Assembly: GCA_947095585.1 (NCBI GenBank)
Contig: OX352762.1
Location: 9,775,969 to 9,839,968 of the forward strand
Source of the DNA: Nephrocerus scutellatus
Lineage: Eukaryota; Arthropoda; Insecta; Diptera; Pipunculidae
Direction of reading: 5' to 3'
DNA length: 64,000 nt
A program made the translations under genes and the position numbers. The notes beneath the pieces are model-generated. The model was not told where the DNA came from. It saw only the letters and a list, made by a program, of their open reading frames with translations, and made no database searches. Positions 35,255 through 46,929 of the stretch are shown here, piece after piece; position 1 is the first letter of the stretch, and every line of letters starts with the position of its first letter.

Positions 35255-36060
35255 TTTCAAAAAAATAGCAAATCAGGTGATTTCTTGTTGTTACAAATTG
35301 TGACAATGACCGCACAAATTAGGAAATATATTTTTATAAACCACAAATTAGAAATTCGACCCTTATATTTTTATGATTGGTGTATAGAAATGGTGCGAGT
35401 ATTTGATAAATAAATATAAAAATGTGTGTTCACATGATCGTTATAGGTGTTGTATGAGTCTTTTTCGTGTTCTATGTTCAATAAATTTTTTGTATTAGGA
35501 TTTCTGTGAATACCGCCATAGAAGGCATAATTCCAGTGTCCTCTTCGGACACTGGTTGGCTATGCGACAAATAACGTCCATCTCAACAGATGTATCAGTA
35601 TTGACTCAATGGTAAGAGCAGGACCAATCTAAAATCCTTGCCGATCTTTGGTTCACGACAACCGGTTGAGATATGCAACTCCACATAGAGCACATACTCG
35701 CACCGGTTATGTCCGGACGGTTACTGATGGTAACACCAGGGGCGGCTGATGTACCAATGCTGGTGCCCTATGCACATTTGAGTAGTAAATCACCAGCCAC
35801 TACGTAGGTCAAGCCCAGAATGACACTAGGTCCTCAACCAAAAGTTGGCACAGACTCAGCTAACCTCCAAGGAGGTCAACCTCATCCATGGGCATAACTC
35901 AGATTTGCCTGCTGTGGAGTTGTGTTGAGGGTGAGCAGGTCCCGGTTTGGGTGATCACGTCGGTGGCAGGCTAATAGGAACTGTTTGGCGAGAAGCTCAT
36001 TGTGCTCTTTCACTTTTACCATTAGGGTTTCTTGGTGGAGATGATCCTCATTTGACATGC
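35255..36060. other. Unassigned, GC-richer block
   Basis: From about 35510 the DNA becomes GC-richer and unlike its neighbours (for example 'caggggcggctgatg' near 35740). It resembles the untranslated leader of a LINE in texture, but no frame confirms this. Confidence 0.3.
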
Positions 36061-36079
36061 GATGACAGCCAGTAATGAG

Positions 36080-36700
36080 GCATAGAGCAGTATTCTGGTT
36101 TGTAGATTCAGAGACGATAATAAAGGGTTATGATGGAGCTAGTGGCCTGTTTCAGGGACACAAATTCTTCACAACAGTACCATTGGTAAAGAAGTTGTCA
36201 AGTTGGTACTTGAATATTGTAGGCAGAGTAAAAAAAGCAAAAGACACCGAGTGCAAGCCTTCTTTAGGGAAGCTTGGAAGCTTTAGGGATGTCACAAAGC
36301 AAAAGACACCGAGTGCAAACCTTCCAGAACTAGGGAAGTCACATCTAGTTTGATTGGATTTACTTAAAAATCAACGATGTACTCCTACGTTCCAGCAGCC
36401 GTTTTGTTGCTTACCATGCACAGGGATGCAGCTTTGTCAGGACGACTGAAGAACAAGCCAGAACTAATAATGTATTGTAATAAAACAAAAGGTTGCGTGG
36501 ACACGATGGACAACATTTTGTCTCAGTATTCCACAAAACGGACAACTTCACAAAGGCCTTTGACGATGTTTTATAATATTCTGGAAACGGCCACCTTTGC
36601 CGCATTTATTATATAAAACCCAATCAGTTATGCCAATAAGCCCCGCGGGAGCTCCCAATTTATAAACACTTGCAAAACTATCTCCCACGATCTGATAAAT
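36080..36700 (+). mobile_element. piggyBac transposase fragment, decayed
   Basis: Plus-strand remnant of the C-terminal half of a piggyBac DDE transposase. KFFTTVPLVKKL (about 36150-36190) matches the family's 'NFFTS.PL...L' strand. YVPAAVLLLTMHRDAALSGR and NKTKGCVDTMDNILSQYSTK (36380-36540), then PLTMFYNILETATFAAFII, match the conserved block holding the last catalytic aspartate (VDTMDN). A 62-bp direct repeat (gcaaaagacaccgagtgcaa at about 36236 and 36298) has scrambled the middle. The N-terminal half, cysteine-rich end and terminal inverted repeats are not visible. Confidence 0.85.
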
Positions 36701-37175
36701 AAGGACAAATTGATTTGAGCGCTGAATAGCTTTAAACCATACAAATAAGTAGCACCAGACTGCATGGTTCCAGCCGAACTGCAAAGGACTTCAGATATTA
36801 TCCTTCCTTTGATAGAGACAATATTAGAGAGTTGTCTTCATCTTCTCAACATTTTTAGATCTATAGAGAGAAGTTTAAGTGATTTTCATGCACAAAGCCG
36901 ACAAATGCTCTCACGTTTGTTCAAATTATCTCAGACGCCTCAGTCTGGCATTATTTCTCTTAAAGGCACTAAAGGCATTGACAAGTGACTTATTTCTACT
37001 GATAAATATGCGTACTGCAATGGTAAATCGGTAGAAATACCTCTTGATACGCTAGTACGTTCTATTGAATATTCCCTTCACTACAAGGAGTAGACAATGG
37101 AAGCATATCTATATATTGAAGATGCTTTTATCAACGTCAATACATCTGCGCTCGTGGATGCCCCGTGAACAACTC
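36701..37175. other. Unassigned
   Basis: Between the piggyBac remnant and an RNase H LINE. A 74-codon frame at 36764-36988 (+) has no recognisable pattern. Confidence 0.4.
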
Positions 37176-37179
37176 ACTT

Positions 37180-38580
37180 GGCGAACTGATAAAATAAACT
37201 CCTAAAAAATGCTCTCAACAATCCAACGAGAAGGGCAGATCGTTGTGGTTTAGCGGTAAGCCCCCACAAAACTGAACTTGTCCTTGTCCTCCTCACTAGG
37301 AAATACAAAATCCCACCTGTAGACCATCCGTTTATTAACGGCCTAAGCTTAACTTTTTTTTCTGATGAAGTCAAGTATCTGGGTTTTATTCTGGATAGAA
37401 AGCTATGCTGGAAACTAATCATATAAGAAAGAGTTCGTAAGGCCAAAGTGGCACTCTTCAAAAAGGCCATTAGAAACAAATGGGGTCTTCATTGGCTATA
37501 TACGGCGGTAGTAATATCTACATTTCTATACCATGCATATAGCCACATCGTAAATCATTACAAGCTAAGCAGAGTCCAAAGATCCATTTGCTTATGTATG
37601 AGCGGAACACTTCGTTCAACTTCTTTCGCTACTCTCGAGATTCTCTCCAATCTTACACCACTCGACATCATCAGTAGTTAGCAAGGATATTCGCCTCAGT
37701 ACAACTTACCAGTGGACCAGGAATAAAGTGGAAACGTCTCTGTTCTGAATTTACACAGGATTCTATCAGACAACACAGACTACACGATTCCGCCAGTCTA
37801 ATACAACAAAAACTTCCAAGTCACCATCGTTTCTTCAGATTATTCTGGGAAGAAGCAGCCCACTTGGAAAATTAAGACAACAGACGGGTAAAACCTGTTG
37901 ATGGGGTTGGCGGAGGTTGTTTTCTCAAAAAGGCTAAATCTTAGTGTCTCTTTCCGTCTTCCTAATCAATGTAGTTTTTTTCAGGCTGAGCAGCTTATGG
38001 CTATTAATGAAGTGCTATCATGACTGTAGAGGAATGTGATATCCGCTATGGATATCCACATCTTCTCGGATAGCCAAGCAGAGCTGAAATCCGTGGAATT
38101 AATCTCTACGAACTCTTAAACTGCCGATCATCTCTCAACGAGATGGCGGAGCAGTTCAACATTCAATTGTGTTGTGTGCCGGGTTACATTCCAGGAAATT
38201 TTTAGGCTGATGAGCTCGCTAAATATGGAACTACACCATCCATTTTACTTGAAAATTATTCCTTGCGGATACCAATCGCCATGTGCAAACTCATGATAAA
38301 GCGGGATGCTACCAAGAAAACAGACCGTAGGTGGCCAAACTGAGGAACAACTTAGTTGTCTAGCGAGAAAGCAGATCTACACGATTTTTTTCCAAACGTT
38401 TTCCATTACTAAGTTACCATCTGGACCAATTTTGTGTCTGCCTACGGTATAACATGGTCGTTCTATTCAATGTTAGAAACGTCTCTGATGGCGTTACGGA
38501 CACGTTATTCTGTCAGCAACTTAGCAGCCTTCTACCAAATGGCTCGAGGCTAATCCTCGTAAGATATAAAATTAATTAAA
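37180..38580 (+). mobile_element. RNase H-bearing LINE fragment (RT thumb to ORF2 end)
   Basis: Plus-strand remnant with VKYLGFILDRKLCWK (RT thumb, about 37370-37420), RNKWGLHWLYTAVV (37470-37510), RNase H pieces IHIFSDSQAELKSVE (38050-38100) and PGYIPGNF-stop-ADELAKYGTT (38180-38235), and the C-terminal segment ending near 38560. Stops and frameshifts are frequent. Its last codons and 3' UTR form the first unit of the 269-bp tandem array that follows. Confidence 0.8.
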
Positions 38581-39815
38581 GAGCAGTCAACCTGAAAGAC
38601 AAACAGATATTCCCACATCAGTAAACACAAAAAAAACTTAAAACTTTAAACTGAGCGTAGGCTATAAAATAAAAACAATGCCAGCCTCTAAATATTACTT
38701 TATCTTATAAGCTTATGCAGTGATACTATTAAGTGTTGTCTTAAGACATAATATTGTAGTCTAGATCTGTGATTTATGGATTTTTGAACTTAGCAGCCTT
38801 ATACCAAATGGCTCGAGGCTAATCCTCGTAAAATAGAAAATTAATTAAAGAGCAGTCAACCTGAAAGACAAACAGATATTCCCACATCAGTAAACACAAA
38901 AAAAACTTAAAACTTTAAACTGAGCGTAGGCTATAAAATAAAAACAATGCCAGCCTCTAAATATTACTTTATCTTATAAGCTTATGCAGTGATACTATTA
39001 AGTATTGTCTCAAGGCATAATAATGTAGTCTAGATTTGTGATTTATGGATTTTTGAACTTAGCAGCCTTATACCAAATGGCTCGAGGCTAATCCTCGTAA
39101 AATAGAAAATTAATTAAAGAGCAGTCAACCTGAAAGACAAACAGATATTCCCACATCAGTAAACACAAAAAAAAACTTAAAACTTAAAACTAAGCGTAGG
39201 CTATAAAATAAAAACTATGCTAGCCGTTAAATATTACTTTATCATATAAGCTTATGCAGTGATACTATTAAGTGTTGTCTTAAGACATAATATTGTAGTC
39301 TAGATCTGTGATTTATGGATTTTTGAACTTAGCAGCCTTATACCAAATGGATCGAGGCTAATCCTCGTAAAATAGAAAATTAATTAAAGAGCAGTCAACC
39401 TGAAAGACAAACAGATATGCCCACATCAGTAAACACAAAAAAAACTTAAAACTTTAAACTGAGCGTAGGCTATAAAATAAAAACAATGCCAGCCTCTAAA
39501 TATTACTTTATCTTATAAGCTTATGCAGTGATACTATTAAGTATTGTCTCAAGGCATAATAATGTAGTCTAGATTTGTGATTTATGGATTTTTGAACTTA
39601 GCAGCCTTATATCAAATGGCTCGAGGCTAATCCTCGTAAGATATAAAATTAATTAAAGAGCAGTCAACCTGAAAGACAAACAGATATGCCTAAATCATTA
39701 AACACAAAAAAAAAATTAAAATTAAAACTAAGTATGTGCTATAAAATAAAAACTATGCCAGCTTTAAAATATTACTTTATCAGTGATACCATTAAGTGTT
39801 GTCTCAAGAGATCAT
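38521..39815 (+). repeat. 269-bp tandem array made of a LINE 3' end
   Basis: Units start at 38521, 38790, 39059, 39329 and 39598 (269, 269, 270 and 269 bp apart); the fifth is shortened and diverged. Each unit begins in the last codons of the preceding LINE ORF2 and covers its 3' UTR. Two variants alternate at the unit end (gtgttgtcttaagacataat versus gtattgtctcaaggcataat), giving the order 1-2-1-2, while unit 3 carries further private changes. Confidence 0.95.
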
Positions 39816-39960
39816 GCAGTCCGTGTAGAATCTTCTTTGGTAAGTACGTCTCGGTTATCAGTTTTATCTTATCTTATGCCTAAGCAAAGAACAATCGAAT
39901 TAAAAAGAAACACGAAGTAACCGTGCAGATTCTGCTGTTGCCGGTATTTGAATTTGAAGC

Positions 39961-39967
39961 TATAAAG
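39961..39967 (+). promoter_or_regulatory. TATA box of the SVWC gene
   Basis: tataaag lies 87 nt upstream of the ATG; the start site is expected near 39990. It is about 145 bp from the end of the LINE-tail array. No clear NF-kB-type site was seen in the 100 bp upstream. Confidence 0.6.
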
Positions 39968-40053
39968 GTCCAACACAGAGGACAGGAAAGTGTTATTTTA
40001 TTCCACCGATTCCAAGCCGTACATTCGTTTGCCAAACCCGCTAGTCTATCAAC

Positions 40054-40489
40054 ATGAAGTGCTTCCTACTGTTCGTCGCTGCTATTTTGGGTATTTTCTC
40101 AACAGCCTTTGCTGTCACAGCAATTGGTTTTTTCAATGATCCAAGTAAGTTAAGTGGCTGATGATTTTCAAATTTTTATCATATGCATCGTCGCAATAGG
40201 CAATCCTGGCAAGTGCACCATTGGAGAGGTTTCGATTCTATCGCCGGGTGACATTGTTCAGTATGGCAAACAAGAGTGTGGTCAAATGATATGTCGAAAT
40301 GGGGGATTGATTGAATTCTATACGTATGTATCCAATGTTTCTTAACATATGTTCAAAAAAGTATAAAATAGTTTGTTCCATTTTAGATGTGATACTATAA
40401 GCGCTCCTGGATGCACAATTGGCAATTACATCAACACCCAGCGTTCATACCCAGATTGTTGTGAGCGTAACATTACTTGTTCTGATTGA
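40054..40489 (+). CDS. Secreted single-domain von Willebrand factor type C (SVWC) protein, three exons
   Basis: Exons 40054-40144, 40200-40323 and 40387-40489 join in phase to 105 codons. The introns are 55 and 63 nt with canonical ends (gtaagt...atag and gtatgt...ttttag). Residues 1-20 are a signal peptide (MKCFLLFVAAILGIFSTAFA). The mature part has exactly eight cysteines in the SVWC order: KCTIGE, QECGQMIC, YTCDT, PGC, the adjacent pair YPDCCERN, and ITC near the end. Insect SVWC proteins (the Vago group among them) are small secreted, disulphide-bonded proteins, several of them induced by infection or nutrition. Membership is clear; the role of this gene is inference. The gene has a TATA box upstream and a poly(A) signal downstream and looks intact. 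Confidence 0.92.
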
Positions 40490-40524
40490 TTCAATGTAAA
40501 TTAAATTTTGTTTTTCTAACACAA

Positions 40525-40530
40525 AATAAA
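40525..40530 (+). terminator. Poly(A) signal of the SVWC gene
   Basis: AATAAA lies 36 nt past the TGA stop, followed by an A-rich then T-rich stretch (40531-40560). Confidence 0.7.
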
Positions 40531-40889
40531 TTAAAAACAAAAAAAAAGTGTTTTATTTCTTATAAGAGTTTGTACACAGACTGTAACGCCACTCAAATAT
40601 AAAAAAAATAACAAGAAATTAAGTTCCACTAAGAAAGGTGATCTTTGTTGAATATCTTCGATGGGAATTACGATCCATGTAGGAGCCGTTTTCTGCATCC
40701 TCCGTCACAATTAGTTGCTCAAAAAAGTCCCTGTTAAAGTTGGGAAAAAAGTATTTTCATTATCATAAGAACAGAACAGACGGGTGGCAATAATTATTGA
40801 TATAGACAAGTGCGCATGGCACCGGTTATATCTAGACGAGCAGCACTTTGTAGCTTCTGAAGCTTAGTTGTGTGCATTCAAAATACCAT

Positions 40890-42640
40890 TTTAGGATTTA
40901 GACCTCAAGTTCGGCCATAGAGGAGTCTACGGCCCACAAGAACCTAGTGGCGCGTTCGATGACGGACTTGATATTAGAATTCCACTTTAACTGTTTGTTA
41001 AAGATGACACCGAGATATTTAACCTTACTGGAATAATCTAACGTGGTGCCTTTGATGATGATAGGTCCAAAATCGACCAGTCTTCTTTTCGTGAAAGACA
41101 CTAGAATAGTTTTGCAAGGCTCTGCAGCACCATTCTAAAATGTGTAGTAAAGCACCTTGCATGACACTAGTGCAGTGCTTACCACTAATAAAAATCGCCA
41201 AATCATCCGCATAACCAATGGCGATACAGCCTGGTCTGTGATGATCGACTAGAAGATTGTCAATGACTAGTAGCCATAGAAAGAGGGAAAGCATATCCTT
41301 TAACTGCAGTCACAGACACAGAGACTCCTTCTGAGGAGGAAATAATCTCTCGACTTTCAAGCATGGCCCTTATCCAATGATTGGTCGAGTCTTCGATACC
41401 TCTTCTACTGATTGCCCTTGCAATAGAGTCGTAGCCAGTGCTATCGACTTATAGGTCTATATGGTTTAGGCAGCTCACTGGGCCTATTGCCTTATTTAGG
41501 GATAAATATCACATTTACCTATCTCCAGATAGTAGGAATGCACCCACAGATGTAGCTGGCTCTAAATAATGAGATCATACCCGGTAGGATAAGATCGATT
41601 GCGTTCTGTAGAAGCGCTGGATATATCCCATCATCGCCGGCAGCTTTGAAAGGTTTAAAAGAGTCTACTACCTATGTAACCTTATCCGGACTGCAGATTT
41701 TACCGGATAAACTATTTACCATTTGGTCAGATGCGTTCGGGTACGTGTATCATGCAGGAGTAGATGAACATGGGAAGTGAACCTGGGGTAGGGTTCTGAT
41801 TGTATCCTTACGATTCGTGCAGCTACTAGCATTTCGATTTTCAACTTTTGCAACATTTCCTTCATGTGGCACGTTTGGATCGTCTTAATTTAGAGTTGTA
41901 CTCTGTAAGGGCGAACCTATATTCATCCCAACTTTTCGTGAGCTTAGCAGAGTTGAAGTGTTTTCTGGCATTCTTCCTAAGCTTAGCCAGCTGGTCGTTC
42001 CACACCGGGGAACCTTTCGTCTATACAAGCTGATTTAAGAGACACAGCTGTTATGATAGGAAGAGAGCAACAAATCATTAAGTAGATATCCTGTCTCATC
42101 TAAGTTTACTGTGGACTTAATAGATGTGACAAGCATAACTACTTGAGAGAGGACAAGTCGTCGATATAGATTCCAGTCGGTTGATTTTGGATCATCATGC
42201 ACCAGATGTGCATTTACATTGCATCCAATTAGGTACTGAAGGTTTCTGTTCCGGCAATGCTCTATCAGCTCCTGGACTACTAAGGGCAGAATGATGTCGT
42301 CGTCGCCGGAGAAATATGCTGAAGCACACATGATGTTCTGTGTTACCCTTTCGATCGGAACTTCAATCAACAGAGCCCCCAGGTCTTTCGTTATGAATTC
42401 TGAATTAGGAAGAAAGTTTATGTTCGTTTTGATCAAGCAGGCACTGGCTCCCCGCATTTACAGATCAACTTACTTGTCCCGTTCCGTAGACCTTTCATCT
42501 GTCCCCTAATAACCCGAGGCTCTTGGATGAGAGCAAGGGTTATATTTTCCTTGGCCAACCGCTTGCTGGGGGTAGCGAACGCGTCCTTCGCGTTTTTCAG
42601 GTTCGCCTGTAACAACATTTTTACTTATTTACTTATGTCC
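40890..42640 (-). mobile_element. LOA/R1-like LINE: endonuclease and RT, decayed
   Basis: Minus-strand copy. The endonuclease starts at about 42618 with LLQANLKNAKDAF, ALIQEPRVIRGQMKGLRN and later IGCNVNAHLVHDDPKSTDWN (42170-42240). RT then follows in broken frames: AGDDGIYPALLQNAIDLILP (near 41600), YDSIARAISRRGIED then WIRAMLESREIISS (near 41380-41440), and IGYADDLAIFISG (active site, about 41180-41220). The thumb VKYLGVIFNKQLKWNS is at about 40985-41030. The gene order and motifs suit the LOA group. The RNase H part is missing at the 3' side. Multiple stops show that it is inactive. Confidence 0.85.
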
Positions 42641-43425
42641 CATATCCCCTTGTGGGTCCTATGGCCTCTACTACGCCTACGCGCCATCGCGTATGGTTCC
42701 TGGCAATAAGCTTTAGCTCTCTCAAACTCTTCCCCAACTGCCATGACCCCTCCTCAACTGTTCTGCGTCATGTATTTCTCGGACGAACCGTTCTTCTACC
42801 ATCCTGAAATAACGGATTCCACTGTATTGCGTAGTTTGCTATGGAACTATCGCTTTTTCGGAGTGTATGACCAGTCCACTGTCACTTCCGCTGTTGGATA
42901 GTTGTCCCTATTGGTTCCTGACCCGTCCTCTGGTAAAGATGTTCGTTAGAGATACAGTTAGACCAAAAAACCCTTAAGCTGTTCCGTAGGCACCTATTTA
43001 TGAACGTTTGTAATCTTTTTGTGATACAAGCGGTCACCTTCCAAGTGCTGCAACCATACAACAGCACAGATTCAAGACTTGAACGGAACAGTCGCAGCTG
43101 ATCTCATAGCTTCACCATATCATGGACATCATTCCAAACACTGATTTGGCTTTGCCGATTCGGTTGACAATGTCCTGTTCAGTTCCCCACCTTCGGTCCA
43201 GACAATACTCCCAAGATATTGGAAACTCTCTACTCTCTCTACTCTGTAACAACCTGATGGAGTTCATTAGTCCTCCCTGGATGCTGAAGTTGAAGGTGCG
43301 GCTTTGGAAAAAGCAAGAGCCCTCTCTCTATCCTCGCCCAGGCGTAAAGCATATTTTAGTCACCTTCTCTCTAGCGAGTTCAATTTAATGAATCCACCTT
43401 GGTTTTGCCGCGTCAGTAGTCCATC
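42641..43425 (-). mobile_element. LINE family B copy 1 (RT C-terminus), decayed
   Basis: Minus strand: VLLYGCSTWKVTACITKRLQ and FINRCLRN (42960-43060), then SNEHLYQRTGQEPI (42900-42950), and further down the WTGHTLRK and RRTVRPRNT-type tail in another frame. This tail type is common in RTE-like LINEs. The same family occurs at 46930-48430; the two share long stretches such as 'cgcctacgcgccatcgcg' versus 'cgcctatgcgccatcgcg'. Confidence 0.75.
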
Positions 43426-43429
43426 TTAC

Positions 43430-46400
43430 CAATATTAGAGCATCTGAACTTCTCAAGCATGACGCCACATGTATCAACGATTGTGGATCCGACAGAATCA
43501 GAAGTGGCTGATTCCACGTTCTCTAGCGAGTTACAGATGGGGCACGTATGGCTACGCCGTCTGAACACTGGGTAGTGTTCGGCTGCTCAACAGCAGAGCT
43601 AGCAGTTGAGGCCAACACGGGGTTGGCCATCGAGAGCTCAACCGATTCTCTAAATACACCGGGTTCCTCAACAGTAGATTAATGCGCTTTGAGATGCATC
43701 GATCTCATAATTTTTTAAACTTGAATGAATAACGGCCCACAAGTATGTGGAAAGGAGGTCACCCATTACAGAGCCCGGTATGCCATGGGAAGGCCAGTTG
43801 AAACCTAAGGTCACCAGATATTCAGAGTCGGCATACTATCGACTCTTACCCTCTAAGCCATGCATCCATTGGCGTATGCTGTTCCACCTTGGATTAGAAA
43901 TAGCTTTTACTGAGGATAGAACCCTCCTCCTTTACCCGGCATGTTGCCGTCCTAATAAGGCGGAGTTTTCGTAGGTTAAAGGGTGATAACATAACAATGA
44001 ACTTTTTTTTTCATCCTACGATCTAGGTGAAAAGTTTTTGTGTAAAGTACTGTCAATGATCGGTAAAATGCGGAAAAATAAAAGAAGCATCTCACCAAAA
44101 CTTCTAGAAAAAAAGTCCGTTGTTCCAATCAGCGGCTATTTTGCATGCAAACGTTAGCAGGGAATAACTTCTACTATCTTGCGAATCTTCAGTGTCTCTT
44201 GCAAGCTCACCACAAAGATTCGACATTCCTCGAAAGAGATGTTAAAATGTTCCACTGAATAACAAAGGAAAGCGGCTAGATGTTACATTTGTTACATCGA
44301 GAACTCAAAATATACATATGTATGAACAACATACATGAAACTATGAGCTGTTTCAGTAAAAAAGGTGTTTGTAAGCGTACTCATAGCCAAATATATATAT
44401 TGTATGTATAAAATATTCATAAAAAAATAATAAATAAATTTATTATTCACGGTAATTCATAAAAAAAAAAATAGTGTTTCTAGTGCAAAATAGATAGAAA
44501 TCCCAAATATTCACACACGAGGGTAAACAGCGTGGGTATTTTTGAGGAGGTGTTGAAGGTTAAAGACACGTGTTGTCACTGGTAGGTCACAAGGACCACC
44601 CATCTGACGAGCTAGACCGTATAACCGCTTCCATGTCGCGACGTCCTTAGCAGTGGCCGAACCTCATAGTAGGACCTCGCTGCTTCATTACAAATCTTAC
44701 GGGTTCACTTAGCGACGCTCTCTTCAGAGCCTCTCCTAGGAATAAACTTACTTGGTCGAGATTTCAGTATTCTAATTAAACTTCAAATCTTGAAATCGAA
44801 AGAAAACTTCCCTAATGCTGAATACGATTTTTTTAAAATTATATTTCCAGCTCAATCGTTGGCATTAAACATTCATTCCAATCATTATAGTACAACCACC
44901 TTCCCGGTTACATGAACCAGGAAATTATGACCCTTAAATTCTATTTGTAGAACACAGCGTGATTTGTTTGACGATAAATGGCCGACTGTCACGAAATGTT
45001 CACCATTTTTGCCTTCTGCTTACAGCACAGCTACTCGGTAAATTATTGCTCATTGGGAATCTCGTGTAAACGCAACCTCATTGCAGGATTGATTTCATTT
45101 TTAATTGTGCATTCATTGCAATTCTGGCACCTGCCTGCCATACACACACATTAGTGCACATTAATAATAATTTCGAAACCAATTTTCCAAATAATCCCCG
45201 CACAATTGTTTTAACAACAACTTTGGGGCGATCCCATGAGGTATGATGCCATGCCACGTCATGGACATAAGTCACGATTGTCGCCAGCCACACACGCGGC
45301 GTCACTTCGATTCGTCATTGATGTAGTCGTCGTCGTCTTCGTCGCAAAAATAATAATAACTGTTGACAGGAGACTTCCGCTTTCATTTTAATTTCTTCTG
45401 TTTGAGTTTTTGTCTGCAGCAACATCAAACCCCCAACAACAGCAAAAAATGAATACTTTCGGTCCAAAAAGTTTCGCTGGATTGTGGCCAGCCACATTTT
45501 GAATTAAATGTGGAATATCAGTTGAGTAACTGAGTATAACAATCAGGTTGTTTTGTTGATGAAGGATAATAGCTCTGTAACCTGCAGATGATTATCACCC
45601 GACTCGCCGACCAGCAACCCTTTCACCGACTCGCAACCATACAACGTTTTCGCCACAGCAGCAGTTTTTTGTGGCTCCTGCCCCCAGACCTTACACTCAG
45701 TCACTCGCACATTTACATTAATCGCGCGGCGTCACGTTGATGGTCGCCCTCAATTCGCGTTTTCGTCTACAAAACTAAAACCGCCTTTCACATGGCGCCA
45801 ATAAATTACACTTTGGCGGCAATTACTTACTCGGAATGAAATTTTCGGTTGATTTTTTTTTAAAAAAGCGGTGGTGCGCTCGTGCAAAATATGCAACTGT
45901 GAGCAAAACGAAAACAACAATTACAGCAACTACAACAACACCAGCGGCCGTACCAACAAAAACTTCAACTCCACCCCACTAAACTGTGCCATTATTACTC
46001 GTATATGGCCAAAACGCAAACAGCAATGTTGCCATTTGGCAAAAGTTATTAATTACGAAATGCGAAAAAGGTTGAGGAATGCAACGGTGGTCGGAAAGGC
46101 ATTCCCGATTTGAGTTATTGTCGTGTTGTTGATTGCTGACGGCTCCTGGGACATTTGTACCAACTACTTTGCATTGTGTGGACGCTTTGTGTGAATGTAT
46201 TTCGTGCGGATATAGCATGCGCCGTCTCTGGGGTATGTCATCGCTTCGTGCGTCAATGGCTTCCATCAATGTGCGCCATGGGTCGCCAGAACTATCTGTC
46301 GTCAAACTTGAAGTAAACGCACAGAAAAGCGAGGACTACAAAGGACCGATCCGATCGGTTATCCTCTTTATTTAGATTTTTCAACCGCGTAGGTAAGGAC

Positions 46401-46486
46401 GTACAATTATTTGTTGGTGAGCAGCTTATCTATTGATCCCTCAATTTAACTCAAAACACAATCAACAAAAGTGGTACGAACTCAAA
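43430..46486. other. Unassigned
   Basis: 43430-43980 and 44520-44760 are GC-richer and may be LINE leader or tail debris. 44990-46400 looks unique and carries several short frames on both strands (for example 45979-46305, minus) without any recognisable motif. No gene can be supported. Confidence 0.4.
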
Positions 46487-46600
46487 ACAAAAAAACAACA
46501 ACCAACCCATAAAAATTTAATTTTTGATATAAATTCTCTAATTGGAGAAACACATGTGAACAAAGTTTGAATAAAATCGCCACAAACAAACATATGTGTG
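46487..46600 (+). repeat. Repeat H copy 2, 5' fragment
   Basis: It holds the acaacccataaaaatt 5' end and the aaattctcta motif, then 'cacatgtgaacaaagtttga', and then breaks off. Confidence 0.7.
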
Positions 46601-46699
46601 ATTTTGGCTGATAGAATTGCAATCACACCTCCCCATTGTGACCGCTGGTAATTTTCCCAAAAAAAAAAAAGGGAAAAGCTGAATTATCGGGATGGTCAC

Positions 46700-46800
46700 C
46701 TTAAAGTGACCGGCTCAAAATCGGAACCGGTAGAGAGACTTTTTGCGGGAGGCCAGGACCACACCCCGATTGTAGAGCCAAATATGATGATAATGAAAGT
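46700..46800 (+). mobile_element. LINE family A copy 6, 3' terminus
   Basis: This is the only family A copy on the plus strand. It encodes the NR(Y/D)RWRD-type end and finishes 'gagccaaatatgatgataat', the (ATG)n tail seen reversed in the other copies. Confidence 0.75.
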
Positions 46801-46929
46801 TGGCGCAACCTAACGCGGAATTTCATGAACATTTTGTTGAAGCTTAAGCTTAAGTCTATGATTAAATGGCAACTTAAGGCGAGTTGAAAAGACCGCAGCT
46901 TACTTTACTCTAAGCCGAGAAATCGGGCA

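Noticed and set aside
36764..36988. Frame considered as a continuation of the piggyBac transposase
   Set aside because: It lacks the cysteine-rich end expected after the DDE domain and does not align with the family pattern.
45979..46305. 108-codon minus-strand frame in apparently unique DNA
   Set aside because: No domain, start context or flanking exon could be identified.
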